The position numbers were made by a program, and so were the translations under genes. Of a DNA stretch of 64,000 nucleotides, positions 40,902 through 49,856 are shown in pieces; the stretch's first letter is position 1, and each line of letters starts with the position of its first letter. A model generated the notes under the pieces. It was not told the DNA's origin. It ran no database searches and was given only the letters and a program-made list of their open reading frames with translations. The stretch comes from Cysteiniphilum sp. JM-1 (GTDB taxonomy: Bacteria; Pseudomonadota; Gammaproteobacteria; Francisellales; Francisellaceae): NCBI RefSeq assembly GCF_008711525.1, contig NZ_VXKS01000003.1, positions 97,030 through 161,029 on the forward strand, written 5' to 3'.

Positions 40902-41942
40902 ATGAAAAATATCATTAAATCTCTTTTATTGTGCTCATTAATATCAAGTGCTGTCTATGGATCCTCACTAGGCCCGAATTTCCCAACCATCCCAGCAACA
41001 GGTGTAGATGACAATGGTAATCTAGTTGATAAAGAGCAACATTGGAAAAGTTTTTACAATGTAGGTGGGACGTGGCAGAGCACTGATGAACAATATATTT
41101 TTACAGATGCTGAACCTTTATATGGCAAAGGCTCCACTGCACGATATGTATATATGTCTAAAGGTAATGAAGGATATTGGGGAACTCAAGCGAAACTAGA
41201 ATATACCTTCAGCATGAATCCTAAGGTAGGAAATAATGTAAATATTTCTTTTAATGTATATGCGGCCATTAAAAGGCGTGTTGATAATCCAAGCAACTAC
41301 CCACAATTGGCAAATGTACACGTTTACTTTAATGATATAGATATCGGGACTGTAACAAAATTCAAACCACAGTCTAACGATAGTAGCTCTCCAGAGTTTG
41401 TCATAACAAATAAAGATTGTGGCAATGATACATGCTTTAAATCACGTAATACTATATCTCTTAAATATTCTTATAATGGAGATTATTTAACTTTACTCAA
41501 AGTCGATAATGTCAAAGTTAACTACATTCGTACGAGCAATGAAAATAGGAATATTAAAGTGCACATACATAAAAGTGGGGCTGGACTTGTTATTGGAGTT
41601 GGTCGTGCATGGCAATCCTTAGTAACTTCACCAGCATGGGCGATTGGTTATTATACAAAATATGTCGGCTGGGGAAACACTATTGATTATACTGTTCCTA
41701 CATATGGCGAAGCAAGTCTTCAGCCTGACCCTGTAAACTATATCTGGTTAGAAGGCTGTGGTGTTGGTCATAAGGTTCCAGTTTCGGTTGATGGTCGTTT
41801 AGTGGAAACCAAATCAACGATGTACTGTGGCAATTTCAGCAATAGCCGTGTTCGCATCCCATATGACACTACAGATGTCTATATTGATTTAAGTCGTGGT
41901 GGCGCTCCAGCAAAAGTTGATATTAAAACCATTTACGGATAA
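40902..41942 (+). CDS. Secreted two-module protein, divergent paralogue
   Basis: 346 residues with a signal peptide (MKNIIKSLLLCSLISSAVYG, cut near S-S); the ATG at 40902 follows AAGGAT. The layout matches the 38998 protein: module A (TARYVYMSKGNEG, VHVYFNDIDIGTV, CFKSRNTISLKY, LLKVDNVKVNYI), then module B (VIGVGRAWQSLVTSPAWAIG, IWLEGCGVGHKVPVSVDGR, YCGN). Sequence identity to the other two is low, but the glycine/cysteine pattern and order are kept. It is 43 bases after the 40262 gene and 33 bases before the GDSL lipase, so the cluster is likely one transcript. Confidence 0.8.
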   Translation: MKNIIKSLLLCSLISSAVYGSSLGPNFPTIPATGVDDNGNLVDKEQHWKSFYNVGGTWQSTDEQYIFTDAEPLYGKGSTARYVYMSKGNEGYWGTQAKLEYTFSMNPKVGNNVNISFNVYAAIKRRVDNPSNYPQLANVHVYFNDIDIGTVTKFKPQSNDSSSPEFVITNKDCGNDTCFKSRNTISLKYSYNGDYLTLLKVDNVKVNYIRTSNENRNIKVHIHKSGAGLVIGVGRAWQSLVTSPAWAIGYYTKYVGWGNTIDYTVPTYGEASLQPDPVNYIWLEGCGVGHKVPVSVDGRLVETKSTMYCGNFSNSRVRIPYDTTDVYIDLSRGGAPAKVDIKTIYG

Positions 41943-41975
41943 TCAACAATTAAAAAAACTTAGGTGACACATAGC

Positions 41976-43868
41976 ATGTTTAAAAACTATAAAAAAATCA
42001 GTATCTGCTTGGCTGCTACTTTACTTAGCGGTTTATCGCTAGCTAATACAACCTCAATGCATAACGCTTCTAACAAAATTGACCAAATTGTTATTTTTGG
42101 TGATAGTCTATCCGATAACGGTAATCTGCATAACAGAACATTACATCTTTCGATAGGCAACACCCCGCATAATAACTATTATTACGGTCGATTTACCAAT
42201 AACTATGGGACATGGGCTGATTATCTTGCTAATTACTTTAACCACATGGGTTATTTATCGCATACAGCACCCGATCGTCATTTGGATAAAAAAACGCTAG
42301 AGCAGCTGACAGATAAACTGCCCAATGGTACTAACATCATCTTACGCTCTATGTTAAAAACATTGGTTGGTTTCGGAGTGCCTATTGCTAGCATATTAAG
42401 TTATGCAAACACGAATAGACATGGCTTTGTCTTAAATTATGCAGTTGGCGGGTCAACTGCTTATCGGTATATGCGTTTTATACCTGAGTATTTTGAAGCA
42501 CAATTTGACATGATCACTTACAATCTAAGATTAGAAAGAAATGATTATAATGACTTTATTGGTAATAACTGGATGCTAGATCCATCAGCCTTTGATCAAA
42601 ACCCTAAAGCAGATGAACAATATCGTGGTAAATTTATCTTTACTGCTGATGGCGATATAATACAACCATTTGTCACAGGCAGCCTACAAAACCAATTTTG
42701 GGCATATAAGATCGAGCAAGAAGCAAAGAATACACTTGATAGCAATCATATAAAGCAAAATACACTTGCCGTAGTGCTATCCGGTGCAAATGATTATCTA
42801 GCCGCTGGACCAAATGATCAAATTAGTGATCAATATATGGCATACAGACACTCACAGCTTAATCCGATAAGTTTTGCAGCATTTAAAGCGCAACAAAAAT
42901 TTCAAGTTTTTGACAATAGGTATAACTATGATGAGGTGACTCAAAAAGCCTTAAGCGGGATCGAGCTATTAATAAAAAATTTAGAACAAAGCGGGGTCAA
43001 AAATATTGTTTTGGTTGGTTTACCCGACATTACTAAAACGCCTAGATTTAATATTTATGACCGACCTCAAGATTATAATGAGCTCAAACAAAAACTATCA
43101 ACTGCTATCGATAAGTACAATGATGGATTACACAAAATCAGTCAATCTGCTCAAGCAGCAAGGATAACTTATATTGATATTAACAATTATTTCACTGATA
43201 TTTTAGAGCATCATTCAAACGATGTACCTCGATTTGATGACTATTCGCACGCTTGTATTCCAATACCTCAGGATGCTAATCCATCATCAAACACACATCA
43301 GTTATTAGATAATATTAAAGAGCTGCACTCTGTCAGCAAGTTATTTGACTATAGAGCGTGTATTGAAACCAATATGTTTTGGGATGATGTCCATCCTAAT
43401 AGTCGAGTGCACAAGTACATTGCACAAAAGGTAATTTCTTTTTTAAACGCCAACTATAATTTACCTATGCCAAATCAAGAAAATACTTGTTCAGCAATTG
43501 TATTTGAAAAATCTGCTGAGCCTAAGAATATAGCGCATTCTTACTTATCTGGCACCAACTGCAACAATCAAACATTCAATTTAAACCTAAAAAGCGATAT
43601 CTATGACCATCTTAATCTACTGGATGATGCATCGACAACTCCGCAGTCACAAGATAGGGAAAATGGGTACCGTGATCGCTATATACTCTATGTAAAAAGT
43701 AATAGCACATTAACTGCTTACAACTCTCAAGGGCAGACCTCTTATATATCACTTAAAGATAGCGCTGAAAATTATAAAGCACAGTTTAATCAAAATATCT
43801 TAAACATTGAAATGAATAAAGATAGCTTTGAACCTGTAGATTTTTTAAGCCTTACCAGTGACATATAA
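41976..43868 (+). CDS. Secreted GDSL/SGNH-family lipase or acyltransferase
   Basis: 630 residues with a signal peptide (MFKNYKKISICLAATLLSGL, cut near SLA-NT). The ATG at 41976 has AGGTG nine bases upstream. All SGNH blocks are present: the nucleophile serine in IVIFGDSLSDNGN, the glycine in AVGGSTAYRYM, the asparagine in LSGANDYLAAG, and the catalytic Asp-His in WDDVHPNSRVHKYIA. Secreted relatives in Legionella (PlaA/PlaC type) and Vibrio act as phospholipases A, lysophospholipases or cholesterol acyltransferases. An extra 120-residue C-terminal region containing several cysteines has no recognised domain. It closes the plus-strand secreted cluster. Confidence 0.9.
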   Translation: MFKNYKKISICLAATLLSGLSLANTTSMHNASNKIDQIVIFGDSLSDNGNLHNRTLHLSIGNTPHNNYYYGRFTNNYGTWADYLANYFNHMGYLSHTAPDRHLDKKTLEQLTDKLPNGTNIILRSMLKTLVGFGVPIASILSYANTNRHGFVLNYAVGGSTAYRYMRFIPEYFEAQFDMITYNLRLERNDYNDFIGNNWMLDPSAFDQNPKADEQYRGKFIFTADGDIIQPFVTGSLQNQFWAYKIEQEAKNTLDSNHIKQNTLAVVLSGANDYLAAGPNDQISDQYMAYRHSQLNPISFAAFKAQQKFQVFDNRYNYDEVTQKALSGIELLIKNLEQSGVKNIVLVGLPDITKTPRFNIYDRPQDYNELKQKLSTAIDKYNDGLHKISQSAQAARITYIDINNYFTDILEHHSNDVPRFDDYSHACIPIPQDANPSSNTHQLLDNIKELHSVSKLFDYRACIETNMFWDDVHPNSRVHKYIAQKVISFLNANYNLPMPNQENTCSAIVFEKSAEPKNIAHSYLSGTNCNNQTFNLNLKSDIYDHLNLLDDASTTPQSQDRENGYRDRYILYVKSNSTLTAYNSQGQTSYISLKDSAENYKAQFNQNILNIEMNKDSFEPVDFLSLTSDI

Positions 43869-44457
43869 AGCTGCATTTTGTTTGTAAACTATTTCACATC
43901 ATAAACTATTTTTCTTATGACAAAAGTACCATATTGCTTTCCGTGATATTTTTGTTATAGAAAAATGTCTTTGATGTGAATTTATTTCCTTTCCAAACAC
44001 ATAAAATAGCATGCAATATAGCCAGAGATAGCCATGAATAATAATCTGAACATCTAGATATGAACCTTGATGTTCCTAAGTCTTCCAAAGAGGGGGAAGA
44101 AGTTGTTTCTCAGTAGCACAAATGTTGTGGTTGCTGCTGCTGAGTTACACTTCATTAAGTATCACGTTATCGAATGACTTAAGTTATTGACCATCTTAGC
44201 GCATATATTTTATTGGGGTTTTATAAGAAAAAAGCAGGAGATAAAAGTGTCATATATAAACCATATCAAGATTCGTATTCGATCATCTACATGTTTTTGG
44301 TGATGCTAATGTTAATGCCTATTATTATAATGTCATTATACAAACGATCATCTCCAATACAATTACGATTGTCTCTTAATTTTGTAACTTTTCATTTTTC
44401 AACCCGTAGAACTCAGCATTCTACATAAATATCAACCAAATAATAAAAGGGAAAAAT
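43869..44457. other. Long AT-rich intergenic region without a supported gene
   Basis: A 589-base gap between the GDSL lipase and the beta-barrel gene. The only sizeable frame (44213-44428, 71 codons) starts with a non-ideal context and has low-complexity content. I see a small hairpin near 44083 (CTTCC with GGAAG) and a repeated AAACTATTT just after the lipase stop. It may contain degraded coding sequence or the promoter of the next gene, but nothing can be named. Confidence 0.45.
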
Positions 44458-45105
44458 ATGATAACCATATCTAAACAATCACTCATGGCAATACTGGCAA
44501 CTTCATTATTGATTGCTAGCGGTAATGCACAAATGCAAGCGCAAGCTCAAACCGGTCTATTAGCTGGTGTTAAGCTAGGATACAGCCTTCCTTCTGGAGA
44601 TTTCAAAAACTTATTGAAAAATAGCAATAATTCAACTAAAGATGGGGGAATTTCTGGCGGTTTTTTTACTGGTTTTGATTATGCGATTAATCCAATAATT
44701 AGTATTGGTGCTGAATGGGGTGCTGATTACGCTCATCAGTTCTCTCAAGTTTCTGATAGTACAAGCACAGGAAATCTAAAGTTAAGTTTATTAAGCATCC
44801 CTTTCTTTATTACCAGTAAGTTTTATGCCCCTGGAGTATCAGGATTAAATGTTTTTGGTAAGGTTGGCTATGCATACAATCGCATTTCTGGCAAATTATC
44901 AGATGTCAGCAGTGATATTAGCTCTAGCCATTTTGATCCTGTTGTTGCTGCCGGAGTCGGATATAAAATAGCTCAGTTCAATCTTTTTGCACAATATCAA
45001 TACAACTGGTTGAAATCTGATGCGCTTGTCAATCTGCAAAATACCTCTTTAAAAGGTGGATTAAGCACCATATCAATCGGAGTATCTTATACACTTTCTG
45101 CCTAA
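44458..45105 (+). CDS. Outer membrane beta-barrel protein (porin-like/OmpX-OmpA superfamily)
   Basis: 215 residues with a signal peptide (SLMAILATSLLIASGNAQ). The mature protein has alternating beta-strand patterns ending in aromatic or hydrophobic residues (LLAGVKLGYSLPSGDF, GFFTGFDYAINPIISIGAEW, FNLFAQYQYNWL) and a C-terminal strand STISIGVSYTLSA, typical of eight-stranded barrels of the porin-superfamily/OMP_b-brl class. The ATG follows AAAGGG. It may be transcribed alone. Specific function unknown; adhesion or serum resistance are common roles in the superfamily. Confidence 0.82.
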   Translation: MITISKQSLMAILATSLLIASGNAQMQAQAQTGLLAGVKLGYSLPSGDFKNLLKNSNNSTKDGGISGGFFTGFDYAINPIISIGAEWGADYAHQFSQVSDSTSTGNLKLSLLSIPFFITSKFYAPGVSGLNVFGKVGYAYNRISGKLSDVSSDISSSHFDPVVAAGVGYKIAQFNLFAQYQYNWLKSDALVNLQNTSLKGGLSTISIGVSYTLSA

Positions 45106-45155
45106 AATCAAGTCTCACATAAGCCTTTCTAATCGCATTCCTACAATCGCGTAGT

Positions 45156-45452
45156 CTAATGCTTTGAACCGTGAAAGAGTGACAACAATAAACAGATGAT
45201 AAACACAAGCCATGGAATGACTATCGTCACCTCACCAAGCAGAATCGCAAGATTCGATTGCTTTATTAGTGGGAAGTAATACGCCAAAGTCATGGCAAAA
45301 ACGATAGCAATTATTCCAGTAAAAAGTGCATAAATAGTGACTTTATCTAATCTTTTAACTTGCATACAATACATTCCCGCCAACCACGTTTGAGCACTTA
45401 GTATGCCGCGCATTGCCAAGTGTGTCCAGTGTGTTATATACACCATACCCAT
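45156..45452 (-). CDS. Small membrane protein of unknown function
   Basis: 98 residues with two clear hydrophobic helices (VTIYALFTGIIAIVFAMTLA and ILLGEVTIVIPWLVFIICLL) and a third weaker hydrophobic N-terminal segment, ending in a short charged tail. No strong ribosome site, and an ATG occurs at codons 1 and 3. It lies downstream of gltX on the same strand, beyond a structured element at 45501-45551. No family recognised; plausible but unproven. Confidence 0.5.
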   Translation of the reverse strand: MGMVYITHWTHLAMRGILSAQTWLAGMYCMQVKRLDKVTIYALFTGIIAIVFAMTLAYYFPLIKQSNLAILLGEVTIVIPWLVFIICLLLSLFHGSKH

Positions 45453-45500
45453 CGCGAACCATCTTACAGTATTTCTGCCATTGAATTTCTCGCACTTTTA

Positions 45501-45551
45501 GGTGATTGGCTCTTGCTAAGAGTCCTAGCTATTAGCTGCAATCCAATCACC
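45501..45551. other. Branched palindromic element
   Basis: A 9-bp outer stem (GGTGATTGG at 45501-45509 and CCAATCACC at 45543-45551) encloses a hairpin CTCTT-GCT-AAGAG (45510-45522) and a smaller AGCT-ATT-AGCT (45527-45537), giving a three-way-junction layout. It follows gltX by about 70 bases without a U-run. It could be a transcript 3'-end structure, a mobile palindromic unit or a small RNA element. Confidence 0.5.
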
Positions 45552-45623
45552 CAAAATCATCAAAAACTTCCTCAACATTAAACACCGCAAAATAATTCAC
45601 GATGGGTATATGCTTTTTAGATT

Positions 45624-47042
45624 TTATTCACCAATGAAATCGATCGCTTTTTGTAAGCGTGAAATAACACGCTCTTTACCAAGCCACTTCAAGGTTAAGC
45701 CGATATCCGGTGACTGCCCAGAACCGGTTACAGCAACACGTACGGGCATGCCAACTTTCCCCATGCCAAGATTTAACTCGCTGGCCGTATCCTTTAATAA
45801 ATGATGCAATGCAACTTCATCCTGCCAACTCTCATCATTTAATTCCTTTGCCTTATTTTTGACATGCTGCAGCACACTGGCTGCATCTTTAACTAAATGC
45901 TTATGAGCCGCTTTTTCATCAAATCTATCAAATTCACGATAAAAATAAGTAGATTGCTCTGTGAGTTCTTTTAACGTTTTTACTTTTTCCGCCATCACCG
46001 GAATAAGCGCATCAAACGCAGGTCCGTTATTAACATCTAAGCCTTCAACCTGAAAATGATAAATAAGCTCTTTTGCAACCTCTTGTGTTGGCAAATGACG
46101 CATATAGTGCTGATTAAGCCAGTTTAATTTTTCGGTATTAAATGCTGACGCTGAGGCATTGATATCATCTAGCTCAAAATATTCCAAAATCTCATCCAGA
46201 CTAAAAACTTCTTGATCACCATGCGACCAACCTAAGCGAATAAGATAATTAATCAGCGCTTGCGGCAAATAACCCTCTTCTTTGTATTGCATCACACTCA
46301 CCGCGCCATGACGCTTGGAAAGTTTCTTGCCATCATCACCCAAAATCATTGGCACATGTGCAAATACAGGCACTTTAGCGTTTAAAGCGTGATATAAATT
46401 GATCTGACGTGGTGTATTATTCACATGATCATCACCACGCACCACATGGGTGATCTGCATATCGCTATCATCGACAACCACACAAAAGTTATATGTCGGC
46501 GCACCATCTGAGCGCTTGATAATTAAATCATCCAACTCACTATTGGCAATCGTGATTTCGCCTTTCACCGCATCGATCCAGCTCACCGCACCTTCTTCTG
46601 GGTTCTTAAAACGAATGACATGAGGCTTTGAAATATCTTCTTCACTGACATCAAGGTGGCGACAATGTCCATCATAGCGTGGCTTTTGTTTATTTGCCAT
46701 TTGCGTTTCTCTTAATTGATCCAAACGCTCGCGCGAGCAATAGCAGCGATAGGCTTTACCTTCTATCAACAGCTGATCAATAACTTCTTGATAGCGATCA
46801 AAATGCTCAGTTTGGTAGTATGGCGCACTATCGGCATGTAGCCCTAGCCAATCCATGCCATCTAAAATTGCCTGTACAGCTTCTGGTGTTGAACGCTCAA
46901 GATCAGTATCCTCCACACGCAATACAAATTCACCGTTATTTTTACGCGCATAAACCCACGAAAAAAGTGCAGTTCTTGCGCCACCGACATGCAAATACCC
47001 CGTAGGACTTGGGGCAAAACGCGTTTTTACTCTTTTAGTCAC
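45624..47042 (-). CDS. gltX: Glutamyl-tRNA synthetase
   Basis: Charges tRNA-Glu (472 residues). Class I signatures: the HIGH-type motif in [20 protein letters not shown] and the KMSKS-type motif in [16 protein letters not shown] zinc-type region is visible in [14 protein letters not shown] with CRHLD. The C-terminal anticodon-binding region is intact. Monocistronic on the minus strand; divergent from the CDF transporter. Confidence 0.97.
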   Translation of the reverse strand: MTKRVKTRFAPSPTGYLHVGGARTALFSWVYARKNNGEFVLRVEDTDLERSTPEAVQAILDGMDWLGLHADSAPYYQTEHFDRYQEVIDQLLIEGKAYRCYCSRERLDQLRETQMANKQKPRYDGHCRHLDVSEEDISKPHVIRFKNPEEGAVSWIDAVKGEITIANSELDDLIIKRSDGAPTYNFCVVVDDSDMQITHVVRGDDHVNNTPRQINLYHALNAKVPVFAHVPMILGDDGKKLSKRHGAVSVMQYKEEGYLPQALINYLIRLGWSHGDQEVFSLDEILEYFELDDINASASAFNTEKLNWLNQHYMRHLPTQEVAKELIYHFQVEGLDVNNGPAFDALIPVMAEKVKTLKELTEQSTYFYREFDRFDEKAAHKHLVKDAASVLQHVKNKAKELNDESWQDEVALHHLLKDTASELNLGMGKVGMPVRVAVTGSGQSPDIGLTLKWLGKERVISRLQKAIDFIGE

Positions 47043-47405
47043 GTTATCTACCTTAATTAATTTTATCTTTAATTAAAAAATATTACTTACTGAAAAACGC
47101 TGACTAGTGTACTGGAAAAGACAATACTAATAAACCATGATGTTATTGCTAAGATCTGCATTTTTGCTTTTATCTTTGAGCAAATGACTGTTACAATGAG
47201 TCACTTTTAAGCAATTTCACGGCACAACATATCGCCGCTTTTTTATGTCTTTAATGCCAAGCTGTCATCTCAGTAATAGTTATTCATTTTCAAGCATTAT
47301 TTATTTACTCAAAAATCCTTAGCGTCCTTTTGGTTCTTAATTTTCATTTTTTTAGAATATCCCACTGTAAATAGAAACAAATACCATCACACTTAAGGTA
47401 GAATC
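47043..47405. other. Intergenic region between gltX and the CDF transporter
   Basis: 363 bases, AT-rich, between divergent genes, so it must hold both promoters. I see no gene, no strong hairpin and no repeat; a short GGC/GCC pairing followed by six T (about 47221-47246) is too weak to call. Confidence 0.4.
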
Positions 47406-48299
47406 ATGAGTACTCAAACCTCACAAATGATTGAGGCAAAAACCCTAAAAGTTAATTTTATTCTCTCCATTGTCTATGTGCTATTTAGCTTAGTAATTGT
47501 CTACTTTGCACAATCTTTAACGGTGCTGCTAGATGTCGGCTATTCAGTCATTACACTACTAATCTATGCTGCATCACTCTATGTAATCAAGAAAATCAAC
47601 CAACCTGCTAACAAACGCTACCCTTATGGCTATCATCGCTTAGAGCCTGTTTTTGTACTCTTACAAGCTGGCTTTATCTTAATCGTTGCAGCAAGTGTTA
47701 TCATTATGGCAATTGTTAACCTAGTTACTCACGCCATAACACCCAACTATTTATTCGCTTTTATCGCCTCTGTCACAGGCACCCTGACTTGTAGCATAAT
47801 GTATTTTTACGTTCGCAATGCTGCGCGCAAAACAGGTTCAAAAATTTTGAATGCTGATGCAGAGCTGTGGAAAGCAGATGCATTACTTAGCGCCTCCGTT
47901 GATATCTCGCTTGCTATTGCCCTGATATTAGTATTTTTTGGCTTACCGCATTTTGCCATCTACATCGATCCTATTATTGCTATTATTATGGGACTCCTGA
48001 TTACTATCAAACCGTTAAAACTCATCAAAGAAGCAGGACTTAACTTATTAGACGCATCGGTTGCACCTGAGTTGCGTGAAAAAATCACCCAGGCAGCCAA
48101 CCTAATTTGCGCTAATCAAGGCTTAAGCATTCAAAACAGTATCGTTACCCAATCTGGACGTTTTTTATTTGTTGATGTGCATTTAAAGCTTCCGCAAACT
48201 TTACCAACGCAAGAGTTGCGTAATTTAAAAGCAACCTTACTAAAACACTACAAGGACAATCATAAAGAAAATGTCGTTTACGTTTACCTAAGCATCTAA
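47406..48299 (+). CDS. Cation diffusion facilitator (CDF) family transporter
   Basis: 297 residues with six hydrophobic helices and a short cytoplasmic C-terminal domain. The family segment YPYGYHRLEPVFVLLQAGFI is clear. The canonical metal site is altered: in TM2 only one of the two aspartates appears (LLDVGYSVIT), and in TM5 the usual His-x3-Asp is replaced (KADALLSASVDIS). It therefore may carry a different ion or use different ligands. The ATG follows AAGGTAGA. It ends 3 bases from the convergent nfeD gene. Confidence 0.85.
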   Translation: MSTQTSQMIEAKTLKVNFILSIVYVLFSLVIVYFAQSLTVLLDVGYSVITLLIYAASLYVIKKINQPANKRYPYGYHRLEPVFVLLQAGFILIVAASVIIMAIVNLVTHAITPNYLFAFIASVTGTLTCSIMYFYVRNAARKTGSKILNADAELWKADALLSASVDISLAIALILVFFGLPHFAIYIDPIIAIIMGLLITIKPLKLIKEAGLNLLDASVAPELREKITQAANLICANQGLSIQNSIVTQSGRFLFVDVHLKLPQTLPTQELRNLKATLLKHYKDNHKENVVYVYLSI

Positions 48300-48301
48300 T
48301 C

Positions 48302-48730
48302 TTATACCTTTCTTGCAATAAAGCTTGTTGATTGAACATCTAAAATCTCAACCGAATCACCGACCTTGGCATCCTCGACCAACACACGCCATTCAGTGTC
48401 ACCAATCCTTGCTTTGGCAACGCCTGAGTGACTTCTTTGCGTGATCACAACAGTCCTCCCGATATAACGCCCCAAGCGATCATTGACATCAAGTTGCACA
48501 TTATTTTTTTGCTTACGCTTTTTCAGAAAAAAATACCCCAACAGCATTGAGCCTAAGGCAAAGACACCTGCCAATAGCAATTGCCAATTGATCGGCAACT
48601 CAGGATAAAACCACATAATCACCCCCAGCAGAAAGGCTGATATGGCAAAAAACAAGAAAAACATCGTTAAAGTAAAAATTTCAATAATAAGCAAAATCCC
48701 CATTAAAACCCACCAATGCCAATACAACAT
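48302..48730 (-). CDS. NfeD-family membrane protein (NfeD1b type)
   Basis: 142 residues: two or three hydrophobic helices (LMGILLIIEIFTLTMFFLFF; LLLAGVFALGSMLLGYFFL) followed by a C-terminal OB-fold domain (LGRYIGRTVVIT, ARIGDTEWRVL). NfeD proteins associate with stomatin-like SPFH proteins, and the next upstream gene encodes exactly such a partner, so the pair is probably an operon involved in membrane microdomain or protein quality functions. Confidence 0.9.
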   Translation of the reverse strand: MLYWHWWVLMGILLIIEIFTLTMFFLFFAISAFLLGVIMWFYPELPINWQLLLAGVFALGSMLLGYFFLKKRKQKNNVQLDVNDRLGRYIGRTVVITQRSHSGVAKARIGDTEWRVLVEDAKVGDSVEILDVQSTSFIARKV

Positions 48731-48750
48731 ATTCTATCCACCTTAATTTG

Positions 48751-49701
48751 TCATGCTTTAACCTGCATCGACTTTAACAACTCACTGATCCCGCCAACAG
48801 AACCTATGATATTAGATGCCTCTAATGGCATCATAATTGTTTTACTGTTATCCGATGACGCAATCGCGCCCACTGCTTCAATATACTTTAATGCCACAAA
48901 GTACTGAATCGCTTGAATATCTCCTTTGGCGATGGCATTAGAAACGGTTTCAGTGGCAACTGCCTCGGCTTGCGCTGTCCGCTCACGTGCCTCAGCTTCA
49001 CGAAATTGCGCTTCTTTATAACCTTCGGCTTCTAACGCTTGTTTCATTTTTTGTGCTTCTGCAGCAAGAATCTCAGATTGTTTTTCCCCTTCGGCCTTTA
49101 ATATAGCCGCTTGACGCACCCCTTCAGCACGCAAGATCTCAGCACGCTTCTCACGCTCTGCTTTCATCTGCTGCGCCATTGCGTCTAATAGATCGCGTGG
49201 AGGTGTAATATCTTTAATCTCGACACGAACGATTTTAACACCCCATGGATCCGTCGCCTCATCTAGCACTGACAATAGTTTAGCATTCATAAAGTCACGA
49301 TTCGACAGCATTTCATCCAAATCAATCCCACCTAAAACCGTACGGATATTCGTCATGATTAAGTTTTCTAATGCTAGGGGTAAATCATTGATCACATAAG
49401 TGACCTTCTTTGCATCAAGTACTTGGAAAAAGGCAACGCCATCGACTTGGACACTGGCGTTATCGCGACTGATAACTTCCTGCTTTCTGACATTGAGCAC
49501 GGTCTCTTTTAAACTCACGCGACTACGCACGCGATCGATTAGCGGGAAAATGATATTTAACCCCGGATGCAAGGTTTTATAGTAGCGCCCAAAGCGCTCG
49601 ACCACAAACTCTGATGCTTGTGGCACCACCTTGACGGAGGTAAAAACAAACACAATTGCTAAAACAATAATCACTATAGGAATCAATGCGTGAAGTGCCA
49701 T
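48751..49701 (-). CDS. qmcA: SPFH/Band 7 (stomatin-like, QmcA-type) protein
   Basis: 316 residues: an N-terminal membrane anchor (LIPIVIIVLAIVFVFTSVKV), a Band 7 domain (ASEFVVERFGRYYKTLHPGL, RVEIKDITPPRDLLDAM), and a long Ala/Glu/Lys-rich coiled coil (KAEREKRAEILRAEGVRQAA and after) ending in a conserved hydrophobic tail. It precedes nfeD by 20 bases on the same strand. Relatives form large oligomeric cages around membrane proteases such as FtsH. Confidence 0.92.
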   Translation of the reverse strand: MALHALIPIVIIVLAIVFVFTSVKVVPQASEFVVERFGRYYKTLHPGLNIIFPLIDRVRSRVSLKETVLNVRKQEVISRDNASVQVDGVAFFQVLDAKKVTYVINDLPLALENLIMTNIRTVLGGIDLDEMLSNRDFMNAKLLSVLDEATDPWGVKIVRVEIKDITPPRDLLDAMAQQMKAEREKRAEILRAEGVRQAAILKAEGEKQSEILAAEAQKMKQALEAEGYKEAQFREAEARERTAQAEAVATETVSNAIAKGDIQAIQYFVALKYIEAVGAIASSDNSKTIMMPLEASNIIGSVGGISELLKSMQVKA

Positions 49702-49856
49702 GTTACTACTCCTGTAAAGCTAACTTACGCACCAAAGTGTAGTTAGTTTCGCTTAACTTTCCAAGCATTTGCAGTAAATCAATCTGATTTGTTTTACAAC
49801 TCAAAAAAAACATCTACACTGAAGGTCACAATCATGTACGATATATACGCTTGCTT

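Noticed and set aside
44213..44428. 71-codon hydrophobic frame in the gap before the beta-barrel gene
   Set aside because: Poor start context, low-complexity sequence and no recognised similarity; not enough to call a gene.
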